Origin: Sugiyamaella lignohabitans
Lineage: Eukaryota; Ascomycota; Dipodascomycetes; Dipodascales; Trichomonascaceae
DNA length: 64,000 bases
Direction: 5' to 3'
Assembly (NCBI RefSeq): GCF_001640025.1
Contig: NC_031672.1
Location: 2,976,001-3,040,000, forward strand
The position numbers and the translations under genes were made by a program. The notes under the pieces were generated by a model, which was not told where the DNA came from, searched no databases, and saw only the letters and a list, made by a program, of their open reading frames with translations. Shown piece after piece: positions 30,345 through 41,698 of the stretch (the stretch's first letter is position 1; each line of letters opens with the position of its first letter).

Positions 30345-31490
30345 TTAGATAACAACAGCTCCCGTGTCGATGAATGCAGGCTTGAACTCGGTGGACTCGT
30401 TGTGATCTGATGGAAGTTGGGAGTTGATGGGAGAGTACAGGTACCAGGCCTTCAAAGCATGGACTGCAGCTCTAGTTCTGGCTTCGTTCAGGCTGGCTCC
30501 TTGACCCTCACCAAGTTTACTGGATCCGCTGAAAACACCTACAACGAACACAGGGGCCTTGGAGTAACGACCAGTCTCGGCCAGTAATCGTGATACTGGT
30601 TGTTCGAGTCCTTCGCGGGAACACAAAACTGCCAATTCACGAGTGGGCTTGTCAAAACTCATGATTGATGCCATGTCGACTTTGCGGGGCAGGATGATAT
30701 ACTTGTGAATGAAGTCTCTAGCTTCCTCGAGGCCACCATGGGCGTAAACACCAGCAACAAGCGATCGCACAAAGCTGGCCATGGCTTCATTAAAGTCAAC
30801 GTGGTTCTTATCACTATCAACGACTTGAACCACACCAGGTTCTTGTTGAACCAGGTTTTCAGTAAATAGCAGACGTCCAAGAACATCTTCATCAGATTGC
30901 TCAGCCAGATATCTGGTGAATGAAGACCTGCTATCAGGCTCAACACCCCATGAAGTGCCTAATTTAGACAATGCCGGTAGTGATGTGTAAAGTTCCACAA
31001 CGTGACGAAGCACTTTATGAGGTAACCTGGGATATTTGACGAGGAAATATTCGTAAACATAAAATGACAAGACAGATTTACCAAAGTTGGCTAATCCAAC
31101 ATTGTCTGCAAATTTCACATTGCTAGAGCGACAAATCAGTGCTCTCGCTAATGTGGAATATAAAAACTTTTCCGAAAGACCCAGTCTAGCATGAAGAGCT
31201 CGCAACGCAGGGATCTTACTTGCTAACGATTCGGGGATCGCTTCAACCTCTTCCGATCGAGCATAGGCTCCAAAATTAAAAGGGTTTTCAGGGCTCTTAT
31301 AAGTGGCTTTGCTGCTCGCTGTGGCTGTAGTTTGGAATCTTTTCTGACTTAGACTGCCAGCATTTCTATTCTTCAATAGCAAACCAGCTGATCTAGAGTT
31401 CAATGAAGCAAGTGCCCGTTGGCTTTGGGCACTAATAGCAGCTCTTAGCGAAGCAGAACCGCAATTCGTCCGTAAAGCGTTGACTGACAT
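30345..31490 (-). CDS. MRPL3: Mitochondrial large-subunit ribosomal protein mL44 (Mrpl3)
   Basis: 381 residues (390 in yeast Mrpl3). A Ser/Arg/Ala-rich presequence of about 55 residues is followed by an RNase III-like fold (about 85-245: LGLSEKFLYSTLARALICRS, VANFGKSVLSF-like helix, LRHVVELYTS) that lacks the catalytic acidic signature. A C-terminal double-stranded RNA-binding domain (about 290-360) contains VGVFSGSSKLGEGQGASLNE and ARTRAAVHALKAWYLYS. It is a structural protein of the mitochondrial large ribosomal subunit. It is divergent from the complex-I-like gene across about 860 bp. Confidence 0.92.
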   Translation of the reverse strand: MSVNALRTNCGSASLRAAISAQSQRALASLNSRSAGLLLKNRNAGSLSQKRFQTTATASSKATYKSPENPFNFGAYARSEEVEAIPESLASKIPALRALHARLGLSEKFLYSTLARALICRSSNVKFADNVGLANFGKSVLSFYVYEYFLVKYPRLPHKVLRHVVELYTSLPALSKLGTSWGVEPDSRSSFTRYLAEQSDEDVLGRLLFTENLVQQEPGVVQVVDSDKNHVDFNEAMASFVRSLVAGVYAHGGLEEARDFIHKYIILPRKVDMASIMSFDKPTRELAVLCSREGLEQPVSRLLAETGRYSKAPVFVVGVFSGSSKLGEGQGASLNEARTRAAVHALKAWYLYSPINSQLPSDHNESTEFKPAFIDTGAVVI

Positions 31491-32347
31491 GACAAGATCG
31501 TGTAAAATCGAATTAAGATGTCAACCTAGAATTGGTACAATGGTGTCGATACTGTTGATTTTTATGGTCGGTAGTGAATCTTTTATTATTACGACCTCAC
31601 TCAAGTCGCTTATTCTTTTTATTTTATTTCTTAATTTTCTTTTTTGGTTGATTTTTTTCTTTTATTAGCTCCCCCTTATGGTTTGGACTGTTGCACCCCG
31701 GTCTTAGACCTATCTTCCTCGAGTCGGCTGCCTGGGATCACTTTACCGGTTGTTGATGTACGAAATTTTGAAATTTCACTGAAAAATTAGTATCACAACA
31801 CTTTTCGCCATTTTTGGATATTCATGCGGCTGGCGCCGCAAATGGCGCATGGATCTCTGTAAGGGTCTATAAAGCTCAGGGGTTCTCTCGACTTTCACAC
31901 AAATTCATAACAGGAAAGGTGGTCAGATTCAACCAGCTCTATATTTTCATGTTTTAATTATAAATTGATTTATTTATTTTGTCGGAGGTCGAGATCTTGG
32001 GCAGTGGAGCAAAACGAGGATACCTTAGTAACAATTTTGTCTGGAACGCTCAGTCGCCTGATTAGAGCTTATACCACTTAAAATGTTCAACAATCAATCA
32101 GTTTAGTAAGAAATAAATTTTATTTTGAATTGTATAGCTATTTTGATTTTATCAATTAACCTGCTTAGATTATAGAAAGCATATTGAACTAGCGGAGATA
32201 CCATAGATCTCGAGTGTGGAGTGCCGCGAGCGCGGAAGCTGCGTCACAAGCCAATCAAAAAATCAATATTTCAAGTATACAACGGCTGTCTCGAACGTAG
32301 TAGGAGTAGCATTCAATTTAAGAATCCACTGCTAGAAACTATTTAAA
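31491..32347. other. Divergent promoter region
   Basis: About 860 bp between MRPL3 and the small complex-I-like gene. It contains T-rich tracts (31610-31670) and a short GC palindrome around GGCGCCGCAAATGGCGC at 31831. No coding feature was recognised. Confidence 0.5.
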
Positions 32348-32742
32348 ATGGTAAGTACGATGTAGTTACTTGTCAGGGATGATTTTGACAGGCAATTTCT
32401 GGTGGTATCACGGAGGTTCTAAGAGGACTGGACCGGTCCTTGCCATAGGCATACTGTTGTTAATAGTACTAACAAAAGCTATAGGCTGGCGGACATCATC
32501 ACGTAGAGCACGCTTGGTCTCCTTCCGGAGGCTGGTTTTTCACTCCCAAGAACTGGAAATCCAATACTATTTATATTTCTGCCGGTCTTTTCGGTGTTTC
32601 AGTGCTTACCTACGCGTTAGGTCAGAAGCTGCAGTTTGATTCTGCTCGTGCTGTTGACGACGATACTATTGCCCGATGGAATAATGCTGCCAAGAAGGCT
32701 AGAGAAGCTTCTGCCATCGAGGATGTTGCTGGCAAGAGTTAA
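32348..32742 (+). CDS. Small complex-I accessory-like membrane protein; first coding exon is ATG only
   Basis: Exon 1 contributes only the ATG (32348-32350), immediately followed by donor GTAAGT. The 134-bp intron ends TACTAAC then CTATAG at 32484, and exon 2 (32485-32742) gives 85 more residues. The protein begins MAGGHHHVEHAWSPSGGWFF and continues TPKNWKSNT, followed by one transmembrane span (TIYISAGLFGVSVLTYALGQ) and a charged C-terminus. The His cluster, GGW..PKNWK motif and single span match a small fungal complex I accessory subunit of the NUUM type as I recall it. That assignment is moderate. It is missed by simple ORF calling because of the one-codon exon. Confidence 0.7.
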
Positions 32743-33001
32743 ATCAAAAGCATGAAGATTTAGAAAAAGCCGAGGAGAAACAACAGGAACACCTGCATCT
32801 ACTACGGGTTACATCTTCGAGCTTTCAATAAGCTCATGGTCATGGCATTTGTATTTGTTTTTATATGTATTTAGATAAAATAATATTCATTACATCGTAC
32901 AAGGTGGATTAATTGGCTGTGGGTGGTATTTCAGAGTGAAGCTAAATAGAACAGGGGTACCATGGGTATTAGAACTGGTACTCCAATAGCTTAGTTACCT
33001 T

Positions 33002-36000
33002 CTATTTACAGAAAAAGTCAAGCAATTGTCGTTGTCCTGTGCTAAGTTGTCCAATAACATTCTCTTGGAGAAATTCTTTATCTCTCTCATCTGAAACAAG
33101 TTGTCGCAATGTTACAACCAAAGGATATGTCTCTTTACGAATCTTTGTCTCTTCATGTCCAATATATGACATAATGATTGATGCGAGAGCTGGTAGCAGT
33201 GACCTCACATGCTCCTCTAGGCTATTTCTATCAGTGCTTGATGACAACAGCTGGTTTATAGCCGACACGATGAAAACAGATACTTCATTCGCATTGCTGG
33301 TCGCGTTGGTGGGGAGTTTACCAGAAGCAGCGTTGTCGTTAACTGTAATTAAACCGGATATCATTTTCATTCGTAACTCGATGTTATCAATGCCATCACG
33401 ATTGCATTTTGAAACAAGCAGAGCTGTAGTATCTGCCAATGCACCTAGTCCAATAATTGGACTCGAGACTCCAGCAAGAGTTGAAAACGACTTGATCAAC
33501 TCGACCTCAACGTTATCGAACGCTGCCGGTTCAGCTTCTAGTAATTGATAAACCAGTAACAATGATTGATTGGTCTCATTTTCCGATAAATCGTCACGAG
33601 AAATATACGACAAGATACTATTTTGGAGCTTTACTAACCACTTGCCCTGTCTCCATGTACTGTAAGCAGGTATAATGCCAGCATTACTATCAGCTGACTT
33701 GGCCCCCTTGACAATAGTGATCAATTTGCGAAGTCCATGCGAATCAATTGTTCTCGAATCGATTTGGTGGATCAGGGATTTGTATAGCTGGTTAGCATCT
33801 TCATCGGTCTGAGGTAGAGGTGATGAGCAAACATTCTTGTATGCTGCAACAGCATGCCAGGAAAGGATGGAATTGACATTTTCTCGGAGCTTAATAGGGG
33901 TTTGAACAGCCAACAATGACTTTTCAGGGGTATTGCTTCCAGAAGATGATGATTTCGAGTCTTCAAAGATGGAGAGTTTGGGAGGGTGAGGTGAGGTTGT
34001 GATAGTTGGCACCGCATGCAAAGGAGCTGCTTGAATTGTGAGATTTGTCATACCAGTAATCTCTATTGATTCTTCTGAAGCGTCCTCAGCCTCTTCCTGC
34101 TCAGTCTCTTCCTGTTGTTCTTCATCTTCACTCTTCTCAGTGTTATCGACGGCCGTATCCTCTTCGATATTAGTATCGACTTCGTTATTCTGCTCTTTGA
34201 CAACTGTATCATTGTCAGCCGTAATATCCATATCCACATCCTCTTCGTCTACATTTTCAAGAGCAGGTTCCGTGTCTGGTACAGCGATATCGCCACCGAC
34301 AATAGGAGTAGATTCTGTGTTAATCACTTCCGAAACATTAAGGGCTTCAGTTGACTCAGAAGCAATGTCCCTGGTCAGATCCTCTGTGACTTCTGTAGCA
34401 ATTTCAAGTGGTGCCTCAGTGTCTTGCTCTGAAATGGTTTCCTCTATCTTTGAAGCATTTTCAATATCCTCGGGTGACTGTGATGGAATCTCTGGGTCAT
34501 TTCCCTTCGATTCCTCTTCGGTATCAGAAACACTTTTAACCGGTCCATCTTTCTTCTCCTCTGGAATTAACTCGTCAACTTTTTCTGGCTCTTCAACATG
34601 AATATCATCAAGTTGCTGGACATCCTCTTGTTCCTTATCTTGTGCCAAAATACTATCAGATTCAGTATTGACCTCGTCAGTTTCAATAGCAGTAGTGTTT
34701 TCAACAGCCACTGGTTTAGTCTCATGGTCATCGACTTCATTCACATTTATCAGGCCTCTTTCCTTCAAAGTGTTATATATATCAGTTACCAGCTCCAATT
34801 CCCGGCCCTGGAAATCGGTAACACCTAATGTTTGAATAGCTTCGCTTACATTTGCATTGGAATCCAAATTCTCACTCACAGACTTGGCCAATTCCAAAAT
34901 TAATTGCTTTGATTGCCCCCTACCCACCAATTCTACCAAAACTGTGAATGCATCGCTAGATATCAGTAGTCGCCTTAGCGAATGTAAACTGTTTTCTAGT
35001 TCTTCACCCTCAAGGTTGTATGAAGCTCCATATAATATGTTCTTCACACCTACAAACTGCAGAACCGAACCTATCAGATCGGCTTCACAAAGCGTGGATA
35101 GGTGTTCGTGATGCCTGAAAAGAACCTCACCGTTATTATCATCAAAGGCAAAAACACGTTTAAGACTGGACTCGATGACTTCGGGTGTTGGCAAAGTAGC
35201 AGGACGCTGGCAGTTGATTTCCCAAGCAGGATCTTTACCCCGTAGTAAATAGGTCAGAGCACGCACACCAGTAGTAAATTTCGTATCATCCCTGCTCTGT
35301 AACATCTCTGTTACGCTTGGAGCAACCTCGATATCGGGTGTAGCCCTTGTCTTTTTCAAAGTGTTATTGGCATGACCAACGTGAGAACCAGATACAAGAC
35401 TCGATGCAGTATTGACAGTGCTATTATGAGTTGATCCATTTCCAGTCTGACTATAGCCATGCTCAGGGCCGTGAGTAGTCGGATTGTGGGGATTAATCGA
35501 AGGAACATGTTTCTTGCCGTACTGCGAAGCGGATACGGTAGATGATGCAACCGATGTTGACGAAGCAGGAGGGTGGGAACTCGTTGCAGCACCTGATCCA
35601 CCAACCATACCTACCTTCAGTCTCAACGGCTTCTTATTGGCCACTAATACGGGTTCTTTGGTTACACCTCTACCAGCTTCTCTAGACTTGGCGATAAACT
35701 CACGAATAGGGGGTCTGTTAGCAGCTAATGATCTGGTCACTTTTAATGGTGCATGATGAGAAGCGCTCATTCCCTGTGGTCTCACTCTCTCAACAGCCTT
35801 TTTCGTCGTGTTGTCCATTTTGCTGAGTGCTGTCTCCGCTGACTTTGACCATACTGTGTAATAGTCCCAGAATGCTAGCCTCATTCCTTCTCGCACAGCT
35901 GGATTTGCATCCGAAATGCCCTTCAAAATAATCTTTTCTAGTAATGAATCTCCTCCATTACCACCAGCTTTGCTACCGTGGGTAGATATTATTAGCCGGG

Positions 36001-37736
36001 TCCAAATGGCGGCGTATACTTTTGCTTGCGGAACCTTGTCATTAACTACCATCTGAATATGGTTTAAAAATTTGATAGAATATGAAGTGTTGATCACTAG
36101 CGCATTAATGACCATGGCAGCCACTTGAGCACTAATTTTCTTTGCCCCCTGAGTAATTCTTACCAGGTTACTGAGGTATGGCTCAACCACTGAGTCAAAA
36201 GAAGTAGTCATAATCATGCAACCTTCCTTGATAAACTGACAACCGTGATTTGAAAGCGATGTTCGCAGAGAGCAAATCGCCTTTACAAATCCATCCGAGA
36301 AGCTTTTAAACATCCATATTACTGCATCTGGGAAATCTGAAGGGGCGTTGCCTCGTAGCAAACTTCTTAGTCGAATGATACTCTTTTCTCGTTTACTCCA
36401 ATTGAACTCAGTTTCTTTTCCATCAAAGCATGGAGCCATATCCTCGACAATAATCTTGAAACTATCGCTGGAAGAAACATCCTCTCCATTAATTTCATCC
36501 ATCTTGTATCCCTCCATCTCAGTGACAAATGCAGTAGACAAGCTGGATACTGATGAGCCGTTACCCGATGTACTAGTCGTTGATGTCGCTAATGAGGCTC
36601 CCATTGAATTTGCTGATGAACTCAGTGTTGAGCTCGTTGAAGGTATAGTTGATGTAGTATTATTAGTTCCACTGATTGGTCTCGTTGTTTTAAGGGCTCT
36701 ACCAAGTCTTGATGAATTAGCACTGCCGGGTCTCTCTCGGTTGGTCTCTCTCAAGTCTCGAGAGTCACTGGTGTCCAAACCGATTTCTCTCAGAATCATT
36801 CTTTGAGTACTACTATTTGTTCCCTGCTCGACCAGCTCCCTATTCAAGTCTTGTTTAGCCTTGATATGGGCAGTTTGAAAAAAAGACACAAGTAGATCAA
36901 ATGCTGCATTGCGAACTTCTTCCGAAGTATCACTTAGTAGAGCCACCACACTAGCTGTAAATGGTCTGAATACAAATCGAGTTTCCTTCACCATGTGGAT
37001 ACGAGCAGAAAGCATATCCACACATTCAAATCTGACTCGCTCGTCAGGGTGAACAAACCCAACACTTCGTAATAGCATCTCGGACTCTGCAGGACAGCTC
37101 ATCCAGTAATCTTCAAACACCCTTCTGGCTGTCGTTCTCAATGATGGCTTCGCATCACTAAATTTATCAATCAAGAGCGGTAGTGCAATATGAGCTGGTG
37201 GACCCTGTAGCGCCTCGGGATTTTGTAAAATAACTCTCTTGATCAAATGGCACATACAACTAAAAGCCACTGGCCTTAGCATATTGGCATTTCCAGCATC
37301 ACCAGTTCCTGGCTCAATCGCCAACTTTAGAGCTTCAAAATACCTCGTAACAGAGTCAAGCTAGCAGTGTTAGTTGTCATGTTACAGAATACTATCTGAG
37401 GAGACTGGCCCTAGTCCAGTCTCCCGTCGCACCTTCTCCAGAAGAATTCAAGTGAATTTTTCAGCAAATATGAATATAGAGAAAGTGACTCACTTGCACT
37501 TGCACCGACTTGACGTGGTCCTTGGCTAAGTACTTACATCCACATATGAACGCTTGACATCAGCTTTGAAAGAAGCTACCGCCGCTGTTTTTTCTCCAAT
37601 CGCTATAAAATCGTTAGCAAACATTTCAGTTTAAACAATCCAGTCTCCATTCTAGAATTATCTCTAGAACACGGCATTTTCACTTACAGTCATTTCCCGA
37701 GAGGGCTATATATAAACTTTCAGCGTCTATGGTCAT
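33002..37736 (-). CDS. STU1: Microtubule plus-end/kinetochore protein Stu1 (CLASP), three exons
   Basis: Exons 37736-37688, 37602-37538 and 37360-33002 join to 1490 residues (1513 in S. cerevisiae). Donors are GTAAGT, acceptors TATAG and CTAG. N-terminal TOG-like HEAT repeats begin MTIDAESLYIALSGND and continue through SYVDLDSVTRYFEALK and PLLIDKFSDAKPSLRTTARR. A Ser/Thr-rich linker follows. A second TOG domain (about 330-480) includes WSKREKSIIRLRSLL and INALVINTSYSIKFLNHIQ. Then come a basic Ser/Pro-rich microtubule-binding linker, a third helical-repeat block and a very acidic stretch (about 1000-1200), and a C-terminal CLASP helical domain. It promotes spindle stability and kinetochore capture. 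The TTG at 37324 is an internal Leu. Confidence 0.93.
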
Positions 37737-38444
37737 GACAATTGTAGTTGTATGCCAATTTGTTGCAGTTACTTTTCACGTTTAAACAGACTTTAATATA
37801 TTTTTCACTTTTCTTTAGATTCTCGTGACCAATTTCTGTAAATAATTTTCTATGTTCGCGCTTTTTTGAGCATTCACTTCCATATACTGCTCTCCTGAGT
37901 GTCTTGAATCTGTTTGTTTACTTTATTTACACTCACAGCCCAAAACGCTAAATTATACATCTATCAGTTGGCATTAGTTTCGCGTGTTGGTAGGGTAACT
38001 TGAACACATAATCCGGTACGACAATATTTTTGAGTTCTGTGGCCTTGCCTACTACACTAATCCTTGATAATAGAATACTATGTGACCCACGATACATCTG
38101 AAAATTAGATAAAATAAAAAATAATTCTAAAGTTGAAACTTTGTCAGGCAATAAAATCCATATTTACCATAATTCATTGTTTCTGAATATCAGAGCTTGA
38201 CCTTCATTCATGTTAGCGCTAGCGGGAAGAAGCAGGGACTCTGTTGCCGGTCCTGCGAAGGAAAACTGACAGAACCTTTTGTGAATTTAGACCTATACCC
38301 TTCTATTTATCTAAATTCGTTAGATCTAAGCTCTATGGCTTGCCAATACTTATCTAAACTGCTAATTTGCCATTTTCTTAGGATTGGGACCCTTTTCCAT
38401 AAAACACCTCGTGTGGGTTCTGACGGACCGCATTCCAAGATCCT
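37737..38444. other. Upstream region of STU1, possible tiny spliced ORF
   Basis: About 700 bp between STU1 and the second tRNA-Ile. Apart from the weak candidate at 37948-38170, nothing is recognisable. Confidence 0.45.
37948..38170 (-). CDS. Possible 50-residue protein with ATG-only first exon (uncertain)
   Basis: ATG at 38170-38168 is directly followed by a GTAAAT donor. A 70-bp intron ends in a T-rich stretch and TTTTCAG. Exon 2 begins with its own ATG and encodes 49 residues (MYRGSHSILLSRISVVGKAT onward), with a stop at 37948. No family was recognised. The intron signals are good, but the protein is short, so this could be chance or part of a longer gene. Confidence 0.28.
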
Positions 38445-38518
38445 GGTTCCTTGGCCCAGTTGGTTAAGGCACCGTGCTAATAACGCGGGGATCGGCGGTT
38501 CGATCCCGCCAGGGACCA
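38445..38518 (+). tRNA. tRNA-Ile (anticodon AAT), second copy
   Basis: 74 nt, identical to the minus-strand copy at 28853-28926. The anticodon loop is CTAATAA, with no intron. The 5' flank CCAAGATC and the 3' trailer TACTTTTTG are also shared with the other copy. Confidence 0.96.
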
Positions 38519-38796
38519 TACTTTTTGCTCTTTCGCTCTTGTTAACTCATTTTTTTTGCTAATTAAATAATTATCTTGAAGGTTTCCCTTCTGTCGCTCT
38601 CTCTTTGTATCTTGTCGACAGATGTTGTGGATATCCTATGCAAGTTGCGATGATGGTTCTCCAGCCGCTACACACGTCTGTTTAGAGCTGTCAAAAAGAA
38701 TTTGACATTCCGTATTGAAATGGTGATGTAATTAATGCGATAGCGTTAATTCTAGTACTAAAAAAAATATAAATATAACGAAGAAATCAAAAAAGA

Positions 38797-38895
38797 TGCT
38801 CCGTGCCAGGCTCGAACTGGCGATCTTGGGATTACTTACTCTTGTAGAGTAATCATTCTATGAGACCCACGCTCTACCAACTGAGCCAACGGAGC
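38797..38895 (-). tRNA. tRNA-Met (anticodon CAT, elongator type) with 26-nt intron
   Basis: Acceptor GCTCCGT pairs with ACGGAGC, followed by discriminator A. D-arm GCTCAGTTGGTAGAGC; mature anticodon arm TGGGT-CTCATAA-TCCCA; T-arm GCCAGTTCGAGCCTGGC. Removing 26 nt between positions 37 and 38 gives a 73-nt tRNA resembling yeast elongator tRNA-Met, including the T-T pair closing the anticodon loop. The T-arm does not look like an initiator. A T6 terminator follows. Confidence 0.9.
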
Positions 38896-39389
38896 CGCTT
38901 GCGGAAATAAGTGCTTTTTATTCTACATGAGCAATTTTCTCAGGGTTGGGGTGACCCGTCAATATTGGCTAGTTCTTTCCGTATTTAATTTTTTTAGCTG
39001 TTTTGTAGCTATTTAACTAATATCCTGTAACATGTTTCTATTTCGATAGTTTTTTTATATTTTCAATCCTCTTGTTGGCCAGTATTTAGAGCTGTTTAAG
39101 GTTACGGCAATTGCGACCCATATTTTGCTGTTGTATTTATTTCTGCCGGGGAGTGGAAGGGTGAAAATTCAGTCTTAATCGATCCAACCAATCAAGGGTT
39201 GCTTCAGACTAGGATTTCTACCGGTCGGAACAGATATAGCCAGAGGATAACTCTAGCAGACATGTCAGGGATTCTGTCTAAAGCTGATAGGGGTTGCGTC
39301 TATACGCAACTTAAAAGAATTTACCAGCGAGGCTATTCAATTTGCTAAAGATATGAACGGAGGCCGATGCTTGGACGATAACCGGTAGC
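38896..39389. other. Intergenic region between tRNA-Met and POB3
   Basis: About 500 bp of AT-rich DNA. No gene was recognised. Confidence 0.5.
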
Positions 39390-39481
39390 TTCTCTCGCTG
39401 CGCTCGAGCAGTGCCTCGGGGTGTGGTTGCTCGCGAAGCGAGCACAACGGGGTCTGGGGCAGCGCCCCAGCCGCCGGAGGC
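39390..39481. repeat. Truncated composite GC-hairpin unit, 3' of POB3
   Basis: A fragment of a CTCGAG-type tail on the plus strand (39391-39408), then a minus half (39427-39481) whose tail hairpin is CTCGCGAAGCGAG and whose core loop is changed (plus-strand CTGGGGCAGCGCCCCAG). The head faces the POB3 stop codon, 64 bp away. Confidence 0.85.
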
Positions 39482-39544
39482 CGCCAGACTACAACTAACA
39501 AAACAGGCAGATACAGGAGAGTCATCAATTTAATATATATAAAA

Positions 39545-41335
39545 CTAAGTTCTAGCCTTTTTCAAAGCGGGACCGTTATCGGACTCACCACCACTGGCAT
39601 CCTCGTCTTCCTCGCCACTCGACGACTCGGCATTTGAATCAAACTCTTCGGCGACATCACTCTCATCTTCAGCCTCAAAGTCCTCATCAACACTTTCCTC
39701 ATCTTCGTCAGCAGAACCTCGATCAGCCATTTCGACATCAGAATCAGAGTCATCGTCTTGAAGAGCAGCCTTGAGCAGAACTTGCTCGGAAGCGACATCG
39801 TTCTTGAGCTTAATGGATTTCGATTTGATGAAATGCTCCAGACCCTGCTGTTCCTCTCTATCGATATTAGAAAACTGGTGCTCACCACCATTGTTCTTAA
39901 GGGTGATGGACATGTCGAAAGTCCGCGACGACGAATAACCAGCTCCATCGGCTCCACCTACACGGGAAAAGGTAATAAACGAGATCTCACTCATGGGAAT
40001 GTAAACAGTTGGTTTAGGTACAAACATGAAACTCTTCTCAAGACAGTACAGGTAGCCCTCACTAGCTTTAAGCGAGCAGCTGACAGCAGCCTGACCATGC
40101 GAACTGGTAAATGATCCAGGGAAAACAACCTTACATCCACTGAGACCTTTGAAAAGTTGACCAACCACTTGGTGGGCAGCTTCATCATAAGATTTCTTGA
40201 GCTTGTCAGCATACTTTTCTTGGAATTCCTTCTCTTCGAGGTTAAGCTCGACCTCAATTTCTTCTTCTCGGAGGAACTGAATAACAAGGAAAGGATATCT
40301 TGTCTGACCCTGACGAAGTGGTGGATCCAGTTGAATGACGATTATGTTGTGAGTGTCATCTGGCTTAGGAAGCAAGAATAGACGTTGAATGTTCTTGTAT
40401 GGGATCTTATAGTCGTAAGTCTTACCTCTAAGACGGAAGGAGGTGGGATACATGTCAATATCATAACGACCTCTAGGGGTCAAGAAGAGAATATCAACGA
40501 ACGAGACAATAGCTTCTCCAGCCACTTGGCCAATATCAGCACGGTCTTTCAAACTCTCATAAAATACTTGAGCGGCACTTTGTTCTTCATCTCCAGAAGC
40601 AGAGTCAGATTCGGATTCTGATTCTTCCTCTTCTTCAACCTCTTCGCCATTCTCTTTCTTGATAGCCCGTTCTTTCTCTTTCTGTTCTTTTCGTTCCTGC
40701 CTTCGCTTCTCACGTTCTTTCTCTTTCTTTTCCCTCTGTTCTTTCTTCTTGTCATCATCATCATCCTCACTCTTAATAGTCACAGTACCAGGAACATGGA
40801 ACCTGATCTCTACTAATTCATCACCACCTTTGATTCTCTCACCAGAAGCTTGGAGATTGAACTCCACTGCCACCTCAGTCTTTCCGATTATATTTGAATT
40901 ACTAACATCAGAGTATGGCAATTCAAAAGCAGGTCGATTGGCCACATTGAAAACCAATTCTGAACGCTCGAAATCACTGTTACCCCAATTCCAACCTCGT
41001 AATGAATGTTCACGGGCTTCTAAGTTGACACTGAACAAGTTTTTCAGGGCCGATTTCAGACCATTGAAGTCATCTGAATCAAACCCATCCAATTGTAAAA
41101 CGCCCTTGTTTTTCGTCTGTACACGGATCTCATAACCACGAGCACCTCTGCTCCAGTAGGCACCTTGAACCTCTTCAGATGGCAACAAGAACGGCTCTGA
41201 CAGAAGCTTGATCGAGCTACCTCCCTGTTGCAAAGACTTGTCTGAAACCTTCCAACCAAGACCAGACTCGGCCATACGGACCCTACCCGGGTATCGCGAT
41301 TGATTCAAAAAAATGTTGTCGAACTGCGTAGTCAT
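39545..41335 (-). CDS. POB3: FACT complex subunit Pob3 (SSRP1 family)
   Basis: 596 residues. The N-terminus TQFDNIFLNQSRYPGRVRMA followed by ESGLGWKVSD is the conserved Pob3/SSRP1 dimerisation PH domain. A second and third PH-like module follow (WNWGNSDFERSELVFNVANR; then FRLRGKTYDYKIPYKNIQRL and LFLLPKPDDTHNIIVIQLDPP). The C-terminal acidic tail (DEDEESVDEDFEAEDESD onward) is the usual histone-contacting segment. With Spt16 it forms FACT, the nucleosome reorganiser for transcription and replication. Unusual: a highly charged Lys/Glu/Arg insertion of about 60 residues (residues about 195-255) between PH modules. As in other fungi, there is no HMG box. Confidence 0.96.
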   Translation of the reverse strand: MTTQFDNIFLNQSRYPGRVRMAESGLGWKVSDKSLQQGGSSIKLLSEPFLLPSEEVQGAYWSRGARGYEIRVQTKNKGVLQLDGFDSDDFNGLKSALKNLFSVNLEAREHSLRGWNWGNSDFERSELVFNVANRPAFELPYSDVSNSNIIGKTEVAVEFNLQASGERIKGGDELVEIRFHVPGTVTIKSEDDDDDKKKEQREKKEKEREKRRQERKEQKEKERAIKKENGEEVEEEEESESESDSASGDEEQSAAQVFYESLKDRADIGQVAGEAIVSFVDILFLTPRGRYDIDMYPTSFRLRGKTYDYKIPYKNIQRLFLLPKPDDTHNIIVIQLDPPLRQGQTRYPFLVIQFLREEEIEVELNLEEKEFQEKYADKLKKSYDEAAHQVVGQLFKGLSGCKVVFPGSFTSSHGQAAVSCSLKASEGYLYCLEKSFMFVPKPTVYIPMSEISFITFSRVGGADGAGYSSSRTFDMSITLKNNGGEHQFSNIDREEQQGLEHFIKSKSIKLKNDVASEQVLLKAALQDDDSDSDVEMADRGSADEDEESVDEDFEAEDESDVAEEFDSNAESSSGEEDEDASGGESDNGPALKKART

Positions 41336-41492
41336 CCTGTCTATGTCTACTTCTCACACTCTCGGCACACGCTGTTCAGGAAGCAATTAACTCTCGAACC
41401 TGCTCTCAACTTCGCGTATTTTTCAATCACTCACACGCGTTCTAATACCGCTATACCGGGTAAGAAGTCACGTGATATAGATCTGAGTGTGA

Positions 41493-41541
41493 CTCCGGCA
41501 ACCGGGCTCCGCTCGGATCTGGTTGTGCTCGCTTCGCGAAC
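41493..41541 (+). repeat. Diverged GC-hairpin half-element
   Basis: Degenerate head (CTCCGGCAA), core CCGGGCTCCGCTCGG with one wobble pair, then CTGGTTGTGCTCGCTTCGCGAA. It belongs to the CCGGGC-core subfamily. Confidence 0.7.
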
Positions 41542-41698
41542 GGCCGAGATCGTGGGGGGAGGGCGGTAGATAGGACAGGGAGTGGCAATGTACTGGGTAC
41601 TTTTAGTTTGTATTATGGGATGTGTAATGGAGAACATAGTTTAATGCAGGGTCTCCCAGAGTGCTGCTGCAGGGACAGAGTACCCCTGCCCCCAGGCA

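Noticed and set aside
38197..38562. ORFs overlapping tRNA-Ile on both strands, also at 28737-29102
   Set aside because: They read through a perfect tRNA gene. The shared peptide phrase at both loci comes from the tRNA sequence.
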